This document shows positions 8,783 to 20,444 of a stretch of DNA of 64,000 nt, piece by piece. Position 1 is the first letter of the stretch, and every line of letters starts with the position of its first letter. A model generated the notes under the pieces. It saw nothing but the letters and a program-made list of their open reading frames with translations. It searched no databases and was not told the origin of the DNA. The stretch is from Marinobacter sp. BW6 (lineage in GTDB: Bacteria > Pseudomonadota > Gammaproteobacteria > Pseudomonadales > Oleiphilaceae). The stretch is taken from positions 124,001 to 188,000 of the forward strand of contig NZ_VIRN01000061.1 of assembly GCF_008107725.1 (NCBI RefSeq), given 5' to 3'. Made by a program: the position numbers and the translations under genes.

Positions 8783-11425
8783 TCAATCGGCAAGGCTCTT
8801 GTGCACCACCTCATATACGTCCCGGGACAATCCGGATTTGTCGCGAATACGCTCCAGGGCAGATTTCATCTGAGCGCTGTACGCGGGCGCAAACTTCCTC
8901 CACCGGGTGAGCGGCGTCACCAGGCGCGCAGCAATCTGCGGGTTGCTGTCGTCCAGGCGGCAGACCTGATCCGCCAGGAATTGGTAACCAGAACCGTCAG
9001 GCTTGTGGAAAGCAGCCAGATTCTGACCCGCAAACGCACCAATCACAGAGCGAATCTTGTTGGGGTTTTTCCAGTCAAAGGCCGGATGCTCCAGAAGTTT
9101 ATGGATGTCCGGGAGCTGCCCGGCCTGGTCACTGGCCGCCTGCACAGAGAACCACTGCTCAACAACCTGTGGGTCATCATGGAACCGATTATAGAAGTCG
9201 TCCAGCGCCTGCTGGCGATCAGCCTCAAAACCTGAATTGACCAGTGCCCGCATGGCACCCATCCGATCGGTCATATTGTCAGCAGCGTTCAACTGGCTGA
9301 CTGCCAGCCCTCGCCCCTCCGAATCATTGATCATCAGCAACCAGGCCAAGGCGGTATTGCGCAGGCTACGACGGGCAATGGCCTCCGGTGTCACCTCGTA
9401 GGGGCCACTGCCCTGATGACGCTCGTAGCAGTCCAGTAGCTCGCCTCTCAGGGCACCAGCCAGATGCCGGAGTACGGATTCGCGAGCCCTGTGGATAGCC
9501 GGAACATCGGCCTTATCCGTCAGCTCAATCAGGTAAGCCTCAGACGGAAGTTGCAGCATTTTCGCCACCAGGGCCTGGTCCAGATCGGTGTCAGAAATCA
9601 GCATTCGATAGGCCTCGACCAGTCTCGGCTCGATTTCTGCCTCATCGGACGCACCAACCAGCGACAGAATGACATCTACCGCCAGTCTCTGACCCGCATC
9701 CCAGCGATTGAACCCGTCCGGATCGTGACTCATCAGGAAGAGCAACTGTTCGCGGGTCCAGTCATAGCGGACCCGAACCGGAGCTGAGAAGTTCCGCAAC
9801 AGTGACGGAACCGGCCTGGATTCGATTCCATGGAATTCAAACGAATGCACCGCTTCGGTCAGCTCAAGCACCCGCTCCGTCGGAGCATTCGCCTCACCCG
9901 ACTCAAGCTGAAGCGGCAGGGGCCGGCCATCCTGTCCCAGCAGACCAAGCGCAAACGGAATATGCTGCGGCTTTTTGCTGGTCTGTCCCGGGGTATCCGG
10001 AATGCTCTGCTCTACGGTAAGGCGATAAACGCCTTTCCCGGCGTCAAATTCATCCGACACGCTAAGCACCGGCGTGCCGGCCTGCTCGTACCAGAGGCGG
10101 AACTGGCTCAGATCGCGACCGGAAGCATCCTCCATGGCTTTTACAAAATCATCGGTCGTTACCGCCTGGCCATCGTGACGCTCAAAATACAGGTCGCTAC
10201 CCTTGCGGAACATGTCCGGCCCCAGCAGGGTGTGGATCATGCGCACGACTTCTGCGCCCTTCTCGTAAATGGTCAGGGTGTAGAAGTTGGAGATTTCCAT
10301 GTAGGAAGCTGGCCGGACCGGATGTGCCATGGGGCCACCGTCTTCAGCAAACTGAGCGGTACGCAGCAGCGTCACATCCTCAATCCGCTTCACCGTCGGG
10401 GACCCCATATCCGCCGAGAACTGGGAATCACGGAATACGGTGAAGCCTTCTTTCAGGCTGAGCTGGAACCAGTCCCGGCAGGTAACCCGGTTACCCGACC
10501 AGTTGTGAAAGTACTCGTGAGCAACGATGGCTTCGATGCGCTGGAACGCCATATCCGTAGCGGTTTCCTGGCTGGCCAACACACAGGAGGAGTTGAAGAT
10601 GTTGAGCCCCTTGTTCTCCATGGCGCCCATGTTGAAGTCATCCACGGCCACAATCATGAAGATATCGAGGTCGTACTCACGACCATAGACTTCCTCATCC
10701 CAGCGCATGGACCGTTTCAGGGAGTCCATGGCGTGATCGCACTTCTCGGCATTACGGGGCTCAACATACATGCGCAGATCGATGTCGCGGCCCGAACACG
10801 TGGAAAAAGTGTCGCGCTTTTCCACCAGATCTCCGGCCACCAGGGCAAAGAGGTAGCAGGGCTTGGGGAACGGGTCTTCCCAGGTGACAAAATGCCGGCC
10901 GTTTTCCAACTCGCCTTCTTCCACGTCGTTGCCATTGGAGAGGAGCACCGGATAGGCGTCCTTGTTGGCTTCGATGCGAGTACGGAAACGTGCCATTACG
11001 TCCGGACGGTCCGGGAAGAACGTGATGCAGCGGAATCCTTCAGCCTCGCACTGGGTGCAGAACATGCCGGATGATTTATACAGACCTTCCAGACGGGTAT
11101 TGTTCTGGGGCTCTATCCAGGTGACGACCGTCAAAGTGAATTGTTCCGGCACCGAGCGAACCACCAACTGGTCGCCCCGATCCTCATAATCACCCGCAGC
11201 CAGCTCTGCGCCGTTCAGAGCGACGGATTCGAGCGTCAGGCTGTCACCATCGAGCTCCAGAGGCGCCGCCGTCTCGTCAGATTCCGGGTTCCGGCGAAGC
11301 TCAAGCGTGCTGTGCACCCGCGCCCCGTCTTCGAAAAGCTCAAACCTCAGATCTACAGTGTCGACCAAATAGGCAGGTACCTTGTAATCGCTGAGATAAA
11401 TGCTTTGTGGCTGGCTGGTACGCAT
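8783..11425 (-). CDS. pepN: Aminopeptidase N (M1 family zinc peptidase)
   Basis: Cytosolic zinc aminopeptidase that removes N-terminal residues from peptides, 880 aa, close to the E. coli PepN length. The exopeptidase motif GAMEN is at about residues 267-271 and the zinc site HEYFH-N17-E at about 303-326 (HEYFHNWSGN ... LKEGFTVF). The ATG at 11425 is preferred because GGAG lies 7-8 nt upstream and the protein then begins MRTSQPQSIYLSDYKVP, matching the family N-terminus; an upstream start at 11470 would add 15 residues. It stands alone between the DUF1329 module and the DUF2797 gene, 81 bp downstream of the latter, and may share its transcript. No truncation or missing catalytic residue seen. 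Confidence 0.97.
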   Translation of the reverse strand: MRTSQPQSIYLSDYKVPAYLVDTVDLRFELFEDGARVHSTLELRRNPESDETAAPLELDGDSLTLESVALNGAELAAGDYEDRGDQLVVRSVPEQFTLTVVTWIEPQNNTRLEGLYKSSGMFCTQCEAEGFRCITFFPDRPDVMARFRTRIEANKDAYPVLLSNGNDVEEGELENGRHFVTWEDPFPKPCYLFALVAGDLVEKRDTFSTCSGRDIDLRMYVEPRNAEKCDHAMDSLKRSMRWDEEVYGREYDLDIFMIVAVDDFNMGAMENKGLNIFNSSCVLASQETATDMAFQRIEAIVAHEYFHNWSGNRVTCRDWFQLSLKEGFTVFRDSQFSADMGSPTVKRIEDVTLLRTAQFAEDGGPMAHPVRPASYMEISNFYTLTIYEKGAEVVRMIHTLLGPDMFRKGSDLYFERHDGQAVTTDDFVKAMEDASGRDLSQFRLWYEQAGTPVLSVSDEFDAGKGVYRLTVEQSIPDTPGQTSKKPQHIPFALGLLGQDGRPLPLQLESGEANAPTERVLELTEAVHSFEFHGIESRPVPSLLRNFSAPVRVRYDWTREQLLFLMSHDPDGFNRWDAGQRLAVDVILSLVGASDEAEIEPRLVEAYRMLISDTDLDQALVAKMLQLPSEAYLIELTDKADVPAIHRARESVLRHLAGALRGELLDCYERHQGSGPYEVTPEAIARRSLRNTALAWLLMINDSEGRGLAVSQLNAADNMTDRMGAMRALVNSGFEADRQQALDDFYNRFHDDPQVVEQWFSVQAASDQAGQLPDIHKLLEHPAFDWKNPNKIRSVIGAFAGQNLAAFHKPDGSGYQFLADQVCRLDDSNPQIAARLVTPLTRWRKFAPAYSAQMKSALERIRDKSGLSRDVYEVVHKSLAD

Positions 11426-11506
11426 GGATTTTCTCCAGAGTTCGCGGCCTGCGGGCGCAAACTTCACCACCCGCAGACATGAAAAGATTGGCCGGTAAAG
11501 GCGCTG

Positions 11507-12346
11507 TCAGGCGCCCATGACCCGGAAACGGACTTCATAACCGGTGAATTTCCGAATGTTGATCACACCGGTATCCAGGATAAGGTACTGCCCCTTTATA
11601 CCTTCCAGAACGCCTTCCACTTCTGGCGTTTTGTCGAGGTTATGGGTTTTGATCTTTTCTGGCCAGACCTGGACGGGATAGCTCAAACCGAGCCCCTGCT
11701 CGTCGACTTCACGGATCGAGTCCTGCCCATGGGTCTCTCTGAGCGCCTCAAGGTCTTCTGTGATCAGCCCAAGCATGCGCCGCCGCTCTTCCACCAGGTC
11801 CAGCTCAGGAACATCGCCCTTGAGCATCGCCCGCCAGTTGGTCCGGTCGGCGACGTGAGCCTTACAGGCAACTTCTACCAATCCGGCAATGTACCGCGTC
11901 GCAACACGAACCATCGGGATAGCGTCTACCGCTCCCTGGTCGATCCAGCGTGTCGGTACCTGAGACGCCCGGGTAATCCCCACTTTCAGGCCGGACGAAT
12001 TGGCCAGATATACCACGTGCTCAACCATGCAATGGGTTTCACCCCACTCGGGCTCACGGCAGGTGCCAAGATGATAGTGGCACTTCTCTGGACTCATGAT
12101 GCAACTGTCACAAGCCGCCAGTTTTCGAAAGCAGGGATAACAAAAGCCCTGATTGAAGCTCTTGTTGGTCTTCCGGTCACAGTGGATGCATCGGATAACG
12201 CCGTCGAAATTCAGACGCAACGGTCTGCCAATCAAATCGTTCAGAGGAATGCGGGTATCGCCGACAGCAATGGAATAAGCCACCGGGTCGCCCGCCTCTG
12301 CCGGCATTTTGCGAAGCCGGCCTGTTAAATCAATCAGCTCACTCAA
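11507..12346 (-). CDS. DUF2797 domain protein, Cys-rich
   Basis: Protein of 279 aa that I recognise as the DUF2797 family, of unknown function. The N-terminal part has eight cysteines in pairs (C53/C56, C69/C72, C79/C82, C89, C96), a likely pair of zinc sites, followed by VEHVVYLANSSGLKVGITRA, which resembles the YIG/GIT strands of GIY-YIG nucleases. The start is a TTG overlapping the yeaC stop (TTGA, 4 bp), with GAGG about 7 nt upstream, so translation is coupled to yeaC. Whether it has nuclease activity is not known; it may be a nucleic-acid binding or modifying protein. Confidence 0.88.
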   Translation of the reverse strand: MSELIDLTGRLRKMPAEAGDPVAYSIAVGDTRIPLNDLIGRPLRLNFDGVIRCIHCDRKTNKSFNQGFCYPCFRKLAACDSCIMSPEKCHYHLGTCREPEWGETHCMVEHVVYLANSSGLKVGITRASQVPTRWIDQGAVDAIPMVRVATRYIAGLVEVACKAHVADRTNWRAMLKGDVPELDLVEERRRMLGLITEDLEALRETHGQDSIREVDEQGLGLSYPVQVWPEKIKTHNLDKTPEVEGVLEGIKGQYLILDTGVINIRKFTGYEVRFRVMGA

Positions 12347-12633
12347 GACTTGACCTCGACAAACTGGTCCGGGTCCATGTCGCCTCTACCCTGCTTGCGC
12401 TGAACCGAGGGGTCGCAGGCGGTGCCGGCCTTGCTGCCCCTGTCGAGGTAGCCGGTACGCTCCTCTTCAGGAATGTTGTGCAGATTCTCGTAATAGATCA
12501 CTGCCTCCAGGCTGATTTCACGCTGTTCGGGCGTCAGCTTTCGGCCATCGGGCCATTTGCCGAGTTCAATCGACTGCCGGAGACTCCGGTAAACATTGGG
12601 ATCCAGTCGCTCGATCAGTTCTTCGTAGGTCAT
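12343..12633 (-). CDS. yeaC: YeaC family protein (DUF1315)
   Basis: Small protein of 96 aa of the YeaC/DUF1315 family, function unknown. The family core MTYEELIERLDPNVYRSLRQ, then LGKWPDGRKLTPEQRE and EAVIYYE, is complete. A strong ribosome site AGGAG lies 6-7 nt before the ATG. Its stop overlaps the DUF2797 start, so the two form a coupled pair. The promoter must lie in the 12634-12720 stretch, which also holds a Fur-box-like element and a divergent plus-strand promoter; iron control of this gene is possible but not shown. Confidence 0.9.
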   Translation of the reverse strand: MTYEELIERLDPNVYRSLRQSIELGKWPDGRKLTPEQREISLEAVIYYENLHNIPEEERTGYLDRGSKAGTACDPSVQRKQGRGDMDPDQFVEVKS

Positions 12634-12678
12634 CCCGCTCTCCTGAAAAAACGTTCATTAAAAATGTGGCGGAACCGT

Positions 12679-12708
12679 TTGACAGCATCAAACGATAATG
12701 ATTATCAT
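12679..12708 (+). promoter_or_regulatory. Sigma70 promoter of candidate small RNA
   Basis: A perfect -35 TTGACA (12679-12684) and -10 TATCAT (12703-12708, 5 of 6) separated by 18 bp on the plus strand. The predicted start, 7 nt past the -10, is A12715, exactly the first base of a 9-bp stem. No protein gene follows on this strand. Confidence 0.65.
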
Positions 12709-12712
12709 TACT
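12694..12712. promoter_or_regulatory. Fur-box-like operator
   Basis: GATAATGATTATCATTACT matches the 19-bp Fur consensus at 16 of 19 positions and contains the 13-bp palindrome GATAATGATTATC. It covers the spacer and -10 of the plus-strand promoter, so Fe-Fur binding would block RNA polymerase. It may also affect the divergent yeaC promoter. Confidence 0.75.
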
Positions 12713-12714
12713 TC

Positions 12715-12800
12715 ACCAAATGACGACGGTCGTATCATTTGGTCTCTCTCATCAGGAGCTAAAAGCTCTTTTAACGCCCCGCCTCTGGCGGGGCTTTTTT
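12715..12800 (+). ncRNA. Candidate Fur-repressed small regulatory RNA
   Basis: About 86 nt. Structure read from sequence: stem 1 ACCAAATGA (12715-12723) with TCATTTGGT (12735-12743), a perfect 9 bp starting at the predicted transcription start and with a further ACGA/TCGT pairing inside; an unpaired CTCTCTCATC stretch (about 12744-12753); stem 2 GGAGCT/AGCTCT near 12755-12770; then terminator stem GCCCCGCC/GGCGGGGC with a 3-nt loop and TTTTTT (12776-12800). The layout of promoter, Fur box and terminator resembles RyhB and PrrF RNAs, but I see no shared core sequence. The last bases overlap the stop codon of the rhomboid gene on the other strand. No database was consulted. An alternative is that stem 1 is an operator and the hairpin only a terminator. 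Confidence 0.6.
12776..12800 (+). terminator. Rho-independent terminator of the candidate small RNA
   Basis: Perfect 8-bp GC stem GCCCCGCC-TCT-GGCGGGGC followed by six T on the plus strand. On the minus strand the tail is poor, so it is oriented to stop plus-strand transcription, which can only have started after 12633. Confidence 0.85.
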
Positions 12801-13662
12801 ATGCGTCCCGCCTGCGTCTTACGGGCAAAACCACCGCAAGGGCCAGTCCGGCAACAAATCCACCCAGGTGCGCTTCATTGGCCATACGCCCGAGCCCAAT
12901 CATTTCAGGGAGGGGCGTAAATCCGATCACCATCCACGCAACGGCAAAGGTAACCAGTGCAGGCGGAAACTGGAACCTCGGTGCGGATCGCTGACTGAGC
13001 CAGCAATAGCCCAGAATCCCATAAACCACTCCAGATAGCCCACCGAAAAGAGGCCCGGAAACGAAATACTGCAGGCCGTTCGAGATCAGACTCGTGATTA
13101 CAAAAAGAGCAATTAACCGGGCCCGGCCATCAAACCACTCGATCTGGCTGCCCAGAAACCAGAGCATCACGGAATTGAAAATTATGTGGGTCCAGCTGAA
13201 GTGCAGAAAATCCGGTGTCAGCAGCCGCCAGATCTGGCCACTGGTCAGCGTTGCGGTTAAAGCTTCGATACGACCGGCCATGGTGCTCCAGTCATAATCC
13301 CGGGGGTCAATCATCATTAGGCTGGCTGCCAGCTCATTCTGGCCCATGGCGGTAAGCCAGACCATGGCCACAGCAAATACAATGATCCCGAGCACTAGCG
13401 GCGCATGACGTGGTGAAGGCTGCCAGCGCCCGCCAACAAACACCGGCGACCGGTTCTGGCGATCCACCGCGTCCCTGATTTCAGGTTCCGCCATGAAGCG
13501 GTCCAGGGCGGAAAGCACGGGTTCGGCGTGGGCAGGGTCCTCCAGCCAGAGCACCTGAAATTCCCCCTCTTCCGTAATGCGGTGGGTCACACCCTGTCCG
13601 TTCAGCCAACGGCTGAAGCTGGCCAGGTTCACCGTGGTTTCCAACTGCTTGACTCGGTACAC
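12799..13662 (-). CDS. Rhomboid family intramembrane serine protease
   Basis: GlpG-like intramembrane protease of 287 aa that cuts membrane proteins within the bilayer. After a soluble N-terminal domain (about residues 1-85, as in GlpG) come about six membrane segments. The catalytic serine is in GGLSGVVYG (S210) and the catalytic histidine in NEAHLGGFVAG (H265); H159 and N163 in WTHIIFN supply the oxyanion site. Starts with GTG at 13662, supported by GGAG 6 nt upstream. It lies 42 bp downstream of the metallophosphoesterase gene, so it may be cotranscribed with it. Its 3' end abuts the small-RNA terminator on the opposite strand. Confidence 0.93.
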   Translation of the reverse strand: MYRVKQLETTVNLASFSRWLNGQGVTHRITEEGEFQVLWLEDPAHAEPVLSALDRFMAEPEIRDAVDRQNRSPVFVGGRWQPSPRHAPLVLGIIVFAVAMVWLTAMGQNELAASLMMIDPRDYDWSTMAGRIEALTATLTSGQIWRLLTPDFLHFSWTHIIFNSVMLWFLGSQIEWFDGRARLIALFVITSLISNGLQYFVSGPLFGGLSGVVYGILGYCWLSQRSAPRFQFPPALVTFAVAWMVIGFTPLPEMIGLGRMANEAHLGGFVAGLALAVVLPVRRRRDA

Positions 13663-13704
13663 CGCTTACTCCGCCTCGGAAATGATTCAGCCGCGATGCT
13701 CGGT

Positions 13705-14718
13705 TTAGCGCGCAACGCTGTCTTCGCTGGTGGGATAGTCCGGCTGCTCCGGCCGTTCCACATCTACCCAGACAAATTTGTTCCTGGAAAGTGCCCGCTC
13801 ACCATCCATCCGATAAGCCACCAGCCGCCCGTATTTCACCGCACTGTAGTCAATGCAGGCAACATTGGACTTGAGCGGCGCTGGCTCACCTTCCATCCAG
13901 TAATGGCCAACAAACACGGGCGGCGCATCCAGGGGATAGCTGATCAACTGTTTGCGCTCGTCGTCTGTCAGTACCCGGCTTGCCACTTCCGGTGGCAGCG
14001 GATCTGGCTGGAATACGACATCGGCATAGGTCTGGGGATCGTCGGCCCAGAACTTGGTTCGGAAAAACTCACGCACATAGCCATCACGGCCGGTGATGCT
14101 TACTCCCTCGGGAAGCCTGAGATCTGTTCCCCGCAGCAGGGTATCCATGACCTGGCCGGCAAACGACTCAATGGCGGCCGAAGCGTGCAGGAAATCCTCG
14201 TCGATGCAGGCACCGCCCTGCGTCTGCTTGAATTTTTCGATCAGATCACCGTCCCAGCAGGCGTGGACAACGCGGAAGTCCTCGTCGTCAATGAACAGCG
14301 GTATGGTGTAGAACCACTCGAGAAACTCATTCCACTCGTAGGGGTGCGCCTCGAATTGTTCCAGCGTCTCCCGGATCAGACGGTCGTGACGCGCGTTGTG
14401 CTCACGCAGAAAAGTTTTGCCACTACCGGGGCGGGCCCTCGTGCAATAACCCAGGGCATTGTACTCATGATTGCCCATGACAATGCGGGCAGAACCATGT
14501 TCCACCATGTCCCGCACCAGGTGCAGCGCCTCGCGGATGCGTGGTCCGCGATCAATAATGTCGCCTATGAAGATCGCCTGACGACGCGGATGCTGGTATA
14601 CCCCGTTGATCTTGCGGTACCCCATCTGGTCCAGCAATCTGGCCAGGGTATTGGCACAGCCGTGAATATCGCCAATGATGTCGTAACCGCGGCTTGCGGT
14701 CGCTTTGCTTGCAGCCAT
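13705..14718 (-). CDS. Metallophosphoesterase (calcineurin-like, PrpE/ApaH-type)
   Basis: Cytosolic calcineurin-like phosphatase of 337 aa. All metal-binding blocks of the family are present: GDIHG (about residues 16-20), GDIIDRG (52-58) and GNHEYN (82-87), followed later by VVHACWD and VFVGHYW, which provide the remaining histidines. Similar proteins act on Ap4A-type nucleotides or phosphoproteins; the substrate here is unknown. The stop of nadK lies 3 bp before the ATG at 14718, so the two genes are probably one transcript with coupled translation; a TTG at 14724 overlapping the nadK stop is an alternative start. Length is longer than a minimal PrpE by a C-terminal extension. Confidence 0.88.
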   Translation of the reverse strand: MAASKATASRGYDIIGDIHGCANTLARLLDQMGYRKINGVYQHPRRQAIFIGDIIDRGPRIREALHLVRDMVEHGSARIVMGNHEYNALGYCTRARPGSGKTFLREHNARHDRLIRETLEQFEAHPYEWNEFLEWFYTIPLFIDDEDFRVVHACWDGDLIEKFKQTQGGACIDEDFLHASAAIESFAGQVMDTLLRGTDLRLPEGVSITGRDGYVREFFRTKFWADDPQTYADVVFQPDPLPPEVASRVLTDDERKQLISYPLDAPPVFVGHYWMEGEPAPLKSNVACIDYSAVKYGRLVAYRMDGERALSRNKFVWVDVERPEQPDYPTSEDSVAR

Positions 14719-14720
14719 GA

Positions 14721-15605
14721 TCAACTCGCTGATATTTCACTAGCCCAGCCAAGCTTGTCACGGCAGGTGGCGTAGAAATTATGGTCTGTGGGGTGAATCA
14801 ACCGGATCTTAAACGGCTTCTTGGTAATGCGGATGATATCGCCGGGCGCACAGGCAATATTCATCTGGCCGTCAAAGCTGATTTGCGGATAGGTTTCATT
14901 GGTCTCCCCGATCACCAGTTTGATCTCACTCTTGCCATCGACAACGATCGGCCGGCTACTGAGAGTGTGGGGAAACATAGGCACCAGAACAATGGCATCC
15001 AGCTTGGGGTGCATGATCGGGCCACCAGCGGACAGCGAATAGGCGGTGGATCCGGTCGGTGTCGAGACGATCAGGCCATCCGAGCGCTGGCTGTAGACAA
15101 AATGACCATCTATGAACAGATCGAAGCCGATCATACGGGTGGATTTGCCCGGATGCAGCACTACGTCGTTCAGGGCAGTACCAAACCCCAGGGGCTGGCC
15201 GTTGCGCTCGACGTTGCCATCCAGTAGAAACCGGGTCTCTTCCATGTATTCGCCTTCCAGAACCTTGCCCAGACGTTCCTCAAGATCGGAAGGGGAAATG
15301 TCGGTCAGAAAGCCCAGACGGCCACGATTGACACCAAGCAGGGGAATCTTGGACTTGGCCAGCTCACGGGCAGCGCCCAGAAGGCTGCCATCACCGCCCA
15401 CAACAATGACCAGATCACAGATCTCGCCCAGCAGTTTTTTGCTGGCCACCTGCAGGCCATGCCCGGGCAGCATGCTGGCTGTGTCTTCCTCAAGAATGAC
15501 GTGGTAGTTGTTGGCGATCAGGTACTGTTTGAGCTGGCGCAGTGACTCAACCACTTTTACGCTGCCCATTCGGCCAATCACACCAATGTTCCTGAACTGA
15601 TCCAT
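14721..15605 (-). CDS. nadK: NAD kinase
   Basis: Cytosolic enzyme that phosphorylates NAD to NADP, 294 aa, the normal length. Motifs visible: VVGGDGSLLGAAR (GGDGS at about residues 70-74), GVNRGRLGFLTD, the NE/D-type ALNDVVLHPGK, and GLIVSTPTGSTAYSLSAGGPI. The ATG at 15605 is chosen because AGGAAA lies 6-9 nt upstream and the protein then begins MDQFRNIGVIGRMGS; an earlier start at 15641 would add 12 residues with no homology expected. It is followed by the metallophosphoesterase with a 2-bp gap. Confidence 0.97.
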   Translation of the reverse strand: MDQFRNIGVIGRMGSVKVVESLRQLKQYLIANNYHVILEEDTASMLPGHGLQVASKKLLGEICDLVIVVGGDGSLLGAARELAKSKIPLLGVNRGRLGFLTDISPSDLEERLGKVLEGEYMEETRFLLDGNVERNGQPLGFGTALNDVVLHPGKSTRMIGFDLFIDGHFVYSQRSDGLIVSTPTGSTAYSLSAGGPIMHPKLDAIVLVPMFPHTLSSRPIVVDGKSEIKLVIGETNETYPQISFDGQMNIACAPGDIIRITKKPFKIRLIHPTDHNFYATCRDKLGWASEISAS

Positions 15606-15716
15606 GAAGTTTCCTGTGGTGTCGGAATGCGGCGGGGACAAACGAAACCGTTACCCCGGTGACAATCTGGCGTACAGTTTAACGAAAGTCACCCCGATAC
15701 TGAAAAAGTTCCGGCC

Positions 15717-16964
15717 TCAGGCCTGGTGTTTCTCGCAACGATCGTCAATGCCCGGACGGAATTCCGCTGGCTGGCTGATCCGCAAAATGGGCTCACCACA
15801 ACGATTGCCATCGTCGTCTTCATGGCTACAGACGGGGTTTTCATAATGCTCCAGCCATTCCCTATAGGCGGGCTCATTCATACCACAGCGTTCTGCAGCG
15901 TAGGCCGTGGGATTATTAAAGTAGGTTTCAATATCTTTGAAGGGCAGCGTCAAATGGCCGACGCCGGGTTGATAGGCAACCAGGAATACCGACTGGCGCT
16001 TCAGGTGGTCCATTATGGAGTCTTCCGGCGGCTCGCGATTGCGTAGCTCGTGATTTTCCTCCTCAAGGGCAACGATTTTCTCGTCCCTCAACTCCAGCTC
16101 CCGCTGGCGCCGCTCCAGCTGCTCTCTGAGCAGCAGGAGCTCAGCACCCGCGTTTGAATCCTCGCGCTGTTTCTCCTCACCCACAGCGGCCATCTGCTCC
16201 TGCATGGCGAGGTACTGCTCGTTTCGCTCCGACAGTCGCTTTTTAAGCTGCTCATTGCTCAGGCGTTGCCGTTCGTATTTCTGCTCAAGATCCGCAAGAT
16301 CACCGCGCAATCCCTGAATCTCCAGGCGATGCTCTCGCTGTATATCCGACAAGGCATCCCGGTGAACACTTTGAAGAGTCTTGATCCGCAGGCGCTGCTC
16401 CCGGATCAGCTGCGCCAAGCGGGAACGATCCGCCGCTGCCGCAGCTTCTTCACGATCTGACGAATCCTCGGCCTGCGCGCTCAGAACCGGAATGTTCTCT
16501 TCCTGAACCGGCTCCATCTTTCGGAATTTGAGACTGTTGGCCTCAACCGCTTTGCGAATAGCCTGGAAATGGTTATTCCCGGGTGTCATGTCCGGGTCCC
16601 ACAGATCCTCCTTGAACTTGGGATCCGGGCACTGGCTGCGGCAAACCAGTCGGATCGCACCACCGCCCATGTCCGGCCCTTTGGCGCCTTGTCTGGCCAA
16701 GTCCTCAATAGGCACATTCCAATGGCTGTCGGCCCGGCCTTCTTCATCGAACCAAATCCGAAAGAAAACCAGTGCCTGGACCCGAAGGTCGCCACTCAGC
16801 TCAACCAGAACAGCCCTGACATCGGTTTCAGCGAGATCGGACAGCCCCACATAGCCATCCAGGAAGGCCCCGAATTCATTGGCCCGCATCTCGCGTGCCA
16901 CCTGATTCCCTTCCACAAAAAATACCGCCGAATAACCATCGGTTGCCTGGTCGGCAGACACCAT
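15717..16964 (-). CDS. Coiled-coil protein with C-terminal Cys cluster, function unknown
   Basis: Protein of 415 aa that I do not assign to a named family. Residues 1-150 are a compact domain with FRIWFDEEGRADSHWNVPIE and IRLVCRSQCP. Residues about 185-320 are a long heptad-rich coiled coil (repeated RSRLAQLIREQRLRIKTLQ, EIQGLRGDLADLEQKYERQ, LREQLERRQRELELRDEK). The last 90 residues form another domain ending with a CSHEDDDGNRCGEP ... DDRCEKH cluster that could bind zinc. No signal peptide or membrane segment. The ATG at 16964 has GGAG 9 nt upstream. It lies 111 bp upstream of nadK on the same strand. Genes of this type occur beside nadK in pseudomonads from memory, which is not verified here. 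Confidence 0.75.
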   Translation of the reverse strand: MVSADQATDGYSAVFFVEGNQVAREMRANEFGAFLDGYVGLSDLAETDVRAVLVELSGDLRVQALVFFRIWFDEEGRADSHWNVPIEDLARQGAKGPDMGGGAIRLVCRSQCPDPKFKEDLWDPDMTPGNNHFQAIRKAVEANSLKFRKMEPVQEENIPVLSAQAEDSSDREEAAAAADRSRLAQLIREQRLRIKTLQSVHRDALSDIQREHRLEIQGLRGDLADLEQKYERQRLSNEQLKKRLSERNEQYLAMQEQMAAVGEEKQREDSNAGAELLLLREQLERRQRELELRDEKIVALEEENHELRNREPPEDSIMDHLKRQSVFLVAYQPGVGHLTLPFKDIETYFNNPTAYAAERCGMNEPAYREWLEHYENPVCSHEDDDGNRCGEPILRISQPAEFRPGIDDRCEKHQA

Positions 16965-17169
16965 TGCACGTTCTCCACAGTTCAACGACTCGACACCACA
17001 CGACAGAATCCCGAAAGATGTTCCATCAGATCGCGATGCCAACCTCATCAACCCAGGCCTTCCGGAGCCAGGGCGAAGAGGCAAGCTGACAGACTCAAAG
17101 CTATTAGTCTAGCCAGACAATCGTGTCTGCACAGGGAAAAACTGCAACGATTTGTGATCGTTTTTGCGC

Positions 17170-20442
<3,273 letters not shown>

Positions 20443-20444
20443 CA

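Noticed and set aside
9830..11074. A 414-codon plus-strand frame opposite pepN.
   Set aside because: Shadow of pepN, whose motifs and start are clear on the minus strand.
13528..14775. A 415-codon plus-strand frame across the rhomboid and phosphoesterase genes.
   Set aside because: Crosses two real genes with complete motifs and no ribosome site or family motif of its own.
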